From NCBI GenBank assembly GCA_946410535.1, contig CAMKAR010000083.1:1-8467 (forward strand): 8,467 bases of DNA. The letters run 5' to 3'. Below, piece after piece: positions 6,805 to 8,467 of the stretch. The translations under genes and the position numbers were made by a program. The notes under the pieces were generated by a model. It had not been told where the DNA came from. It ran no database searches and saw only the letters and a list, made by a program, of their open reading frames with translations. Source of the DNA: an uncultured Bacteroidales bacterium (GTDB taxonomy: Bacteria > Bacteroidota > Bacteroidia > Bacteroidales > F082). Within the stretch, counting starts at the first letter, position 1, and every line of letters begins with the position of its first letter.

Positions 6805-6825
6805 GGCTGTCACATTGTGGCAGCC
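6805..6825 (+). other. Hairpin in the fabH-fabF spacer
   Basis: GGCTGTCAC (6805-6813) pairs with GTGGCAGCC (6817-6825): a 9-bp stem with one G-U pair and a 3-base ATT loop. No T tract follows, so it is not a standard terminator. It may be a mobile-type palindrome, or a processing or mRNA-stability element between two operon genes. Confidence 0.6.
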
Positions 6826-6863
6826 GAATGTTATTGATTGAAGGAATATAAAAACAACAAAAT

Positions 6864-8099
6864 ATGCAAACAAGAAGAGTAGTAATCACAGGTATGGGTG
6901 CCGTTTCGCCGATTGGCAACGACCTGCCCACGATATGGAAAAACCTGATGGACGGCTATTGCGGCATTGCCCCCATCACATCTTTTGACACCACGGACCT
7001 CCCCGTGAAAATCGCCGCCGAACTTAAGGATTTCGATGCCGAGGCTTCGGGCGTCGACAAGGGCTTTGTTAAGCGCAACGACCGTTTCGCCATCTACGCC
7101 ATGGCCGCGGCCTACCAAGCCATGAAGGACAACGAAGACCTGCAAATGGATCCGTCGCGTTTGGGCGTTTATGTCGGCTCAGGCATTGGCGGTTTCGACA
7201 CCATCTTGCGCGAGGTCAAGAAGTTCTACGACGAAGGCCCGCGTTGGATCTCGCCTTTGATGATTCCCACCATGATTGGCAACATGGCTTCGGGCAGCGT
7301 CGCCATCAAATACAATGCACAAGGTCCGTGCGTGCCCATCGTGACGGCTTGCGCCACGGGCACCCACTCGATTGGCGAGGCCTATCGCGCCATCAAGCAC
7401 GGCTATGCCGATGCCATCATCGCGGGTGGCACCGAGGCTGGCATCAATCCTGTTGCCATCGCCGGTTTCGCCAACTGCAAGGCCTTGACCAAGTCGGAAG
7501 ACCCGCTGAGGGCCTCGTTGCCGTTCAATAAGAATCGTGCTGGTTTCGTCATTGCTGAAGGCTCGGGCATCGTCCTCCTTGAAGAATACGAACACGCAAA
7601 AGCACGTGGCGCGAAAATCTATGCTGAAATTTGTGGCTACGGCAACTCGTGCGATGCTTATCACAATACCGCCCCGCGTCCCGATGGAACAACGCAGAGC
7701 TTGGCCATCAAACAGGCTCTGGACGAAGCCGGCTATAAGGCTGGTGAGTCCTTGTATATCAATGCCCACGGCACAGGTACGCCAATGAACGACAGTGGCG
7801 AGACCAAGGCCATCAAGATCGCCATGGGCGAGGAAGAAGCCCGCAAGGCACACATCAGTTCCACGAAGTCGGAGATGGGTCACGCCCTCGGTGCCGCTGG
7901 TGCCATCGAGCTCATCATTAGCGTGATGACCTTGAACGACGGTATCATCCCGCCCACCATCGGCTTGGATGAACCCGACCCCGAATGCGACCTGAACTAT
8001 ACGCCTAACACGCCCGTCAAGACCAATGTCGACATCGCCATTTCCAATTCCTTGGGCTTCGGCGGACATAACGCTTGTTTGGCAATCAGAAAAATATAA
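6864..8099 (+). CDS. fabF: 3-oxoacyl-ACP synthase II (FabF-type)
   Basis: FabF elongates acyl-ACP chains with malonyl-ACP. The protein has 411 residues, normal for the family. 'RRVVITGMGAVSPIGND' opens the thiolase fold. Catalytic residues are Cys163 in 'VTACATGTHSIG', His302 in 'NAHGTGTPMND' and His340 in 'MGHALGAAGAIE', with Lys335 in 'STKSEMG'. The C-terminal 'NSLGFGGHNACLAI' is the usual gate and oxyanion loop, with His where E. coli FabF has Thr. It has an active-site Cys, so it is a ketosynthase and not a chain-length factor. It follows fabH by 76 bases and precedes fabZ by 108 bases. No acyl carrier protein gene is found between these genes, although an ACP often neighbours FabF. It may be the housekeeping enzyme or one of a second set. 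Confidence 0.95.
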   Translation: MQTRRVVITGMGAVSPIGNDLPTIWKNLMDGYCGIAPITSFDTTDLPVKIAAELKDFDAEASGVDKGFVKRNDRFAIYAMAAAYQAMKDNEDLQMDPSRLGVYVGSGIGGFDTILREVKKFYDEGPRWISPLMIPTMIGNMASGSVAIKYNAQGPCVPIVTACATGTHSIGEAYRAIKHGYADAIIAGGTEAGINPVAIAGFANCKALTKSEDPLRASLPFNKNRAGFVIAEGSGIVLLEEYEHAKARGAKIYAEICGYGNSCDAYHNTAPRPDGTTQSLAIKQALDEAGYKAGESLYINAHGTGTPMNDSGETKAIKIAMGEEEARKAHISSTKSEMGHALGAAGAIELIISVMTLNDGIIPPTIGLDEPDPECDLNYTPNTPVKTNVDIAISNSLGFGGHNACLAIRKI

Positions 8100-8105
8100 T
8101 AATGC

Positions 8106-8133
8106 CTCTGGCTCTTGGCTACTGGCCACTGGC
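8106..8133 (+). repeat. Four-copy 7-base tandem repeat (nnnTGGC)
   Basis: Four consecutive 7-base units, 8106-8112, 8113-8119, 8120-8126 and 8127-8133, all end in TGGC; three of the four end in CTGGC. The tract begins 6 bases after the fabF stop codon. The third and fourth units differ at one base. Confidence 0.75.
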
Positions 8134-8160
8134 AGCTCCTGCAAAAGGGGAGACTGCCAG
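8129..8160 (+). other. Hairpin in the fabF-fabZ spacer
   Basis: CTGGCAG (8129-8135) pairs exactly with CTGCCAG (8154-8160). Inside it CTCC (8136-8139) pairs with GGAG (8149-8152), leaving one bulged A (8153) and a 9-base loop. The left arm begins within the last unit of the preceding tandem repeat. No T run follows; the downstream DNA is the AT-rich 7-base tract. It could weaken read-through into fabZ or protect the fabHF transcript end. Confidence 0.6.
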
Positions 8161-8167
8161 AAGCCTC

Positions 8168-8202
8168 GAATTTTGAATCTTAAATCTGAAATTTTAAATC
8201 TA
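8168..8202 (+). repeat. Five-copy AT-rich 7-base tandem repeat (RAATYTN)
   Basis: Five consecutive 7-base units start at 8168, 8175, 8182, 8189 and 8196. Each fits RAATYT plus one variable base (for example GAATCTT, AAATCTG). The tract stops 5 bases before the fabZ ATG, so it is also the translation-initiation region of that gene. Confidence 0.75.
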
Positions 8203-8207
8203 AATAT

Positions 8208-8467
8208 ATGAACAGAGACGAAATCAAACAGTATCTCCCGCACCGTGAGCCCATGCTCTTGGTCGACGAGATGACCCTCGACGAGAACCATGTGGCCCAT
8301 TCCAAGTACCATGTGACGGGCGAGGAGTTCTTCCTGCAAGGCCATTTCCCGGGCGAACCAGTTGTGCCGGGCGTCATCCTTTGCGAAATCATGGCCCAAA
8401 GTTGTGCCCTGTTGATGAAGGACGACCTCATCGGCAAGCTGACTTTCTACACCGGCATCGACAAGGT
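8208..8467 (+). CDS. fabZ: 3-hydroxyacyl-ACP dehydratase, FabZ-type (3' end outside window)
   Basis: The first 86 codons are present and the gene runs off the window. The hot-dog-fold FabZ signature is clear: 'YLPHREPMLLVDEM' at 9-22, 'GHFPGEPVVPGVILCEIMAQ' at 45-64. Catalytic His46 and Glu60 are both present, 14 residues apart as in FabZ. The enzyme removes water from 3-hydroxyacyl-ACP to give trans-2-enoyl-ACP. The short N-terminus shows it is not the dehydratase half of the LpxC-FabZ fusion usual in Bacteroidota. The start at 8208 follows the AT-rich repeat. Same strand as fabF, 108 bases away, so probably one operon. It could be a dehydratase dedicated to a secondary pathway. Confidence 0.9.
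   Translation, partial: MNRDEIKQYLPHREPMLLVDEMTLDENHVAHSKYHVTGEEFFLQGHFPGEPVVPGVILCEIMAQSCALLMKDDLIGKLTFYTGIDK

Noticed and set aside
6788..6863. Acyl carrier protein gene between fabH and fabF
   Set aside because: The spacer is only 76 bases and has no 'DSL' phosphopantetheine motif in any frame.
7179..8399. Long minus-strand open frame (406 codons) opposite fabF and fabZ
   Set aside because: It crosses two genes with intact catalytic motifs and the repeat-filled spacer, and has no recognisable protein features.

Overview
The window looks like chromosomal DNA of a member of the Bacteroidota, most likely Bacteroidales. The reasons are promoters with the Bacteroidota -7 element TAnnTTTG (TACTTTTG at 1434-1441 and 5773-5780), no strong Shine-Dalgarno sequences, an 821-residue outer-membrane receptor with a carboxypeptidase-regulatory-like front domain, and a secreted protein with a type IX secretion (T9SS) C-terminal sorting domain. 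I cannot fix genus or species.

Left part (1-1383): the last 15 codons of an upstream gene are followed 12 bases later by a 432-residue membrane protein. That protein has a cytoplasmic coiled coil, five predicted membrane segments and a C-terminal, probably periplasmic, domain that resembles the P1 head of SecD. The upstream tail reads like the end of an ECF sigma factor. The pair may therefore be a sigma/anti-sigma-like unit, but that is inference. The second gene ends inside a perfect 28-bp palindrome.

Middle (1384-5637): a promoter and a leader of about 150 bases drive a TonB-dependent-receptor-like beta-barrel protein. It converges, with directly abutting stop codons, on a minus-strand gene for a 511-residue T9SS-exported protein. 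That gene holds two palindromes inside its coding sequence. One has the same arms and core length as the palindrome at 1356-1383; the other is an unrelated perfect 22-bp palindrome.

Right part (5638-8467): a divergent upstream region with repeats and a promoter leads into a fatty-acid-synthase-type operon, fabH - fabF - fabZ (the last is cut by the window end). Catalytic residues are intact in all three: Cys-His-Asn in FabH, Cys-His-His in FabF, His and Glu in FabZ. Together they would start, extend and dehydrate an ACP-bound acyl chain. No acyl carrier protein gene or ketoreductase is present in the window. Bacteroidota normally carry a FabZ fused to LpxC, so this stand-alone FabZ suggests a second, possibly specialised set (for example an aryl-polyene, flexirubin or unusual lipid operon). 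Only the sequence downstream can decide this.

The most unusual content is the small repeats: a palindrome family with constant arms and a variable self-complementary core, found once at a stop codon and once inside a sorting-domain codon run, and three different 7-base-period tracts plus hairpins in the spacers of the fab operon. I found no tRNA, rRNA, CRISPR array or insertion sequence.
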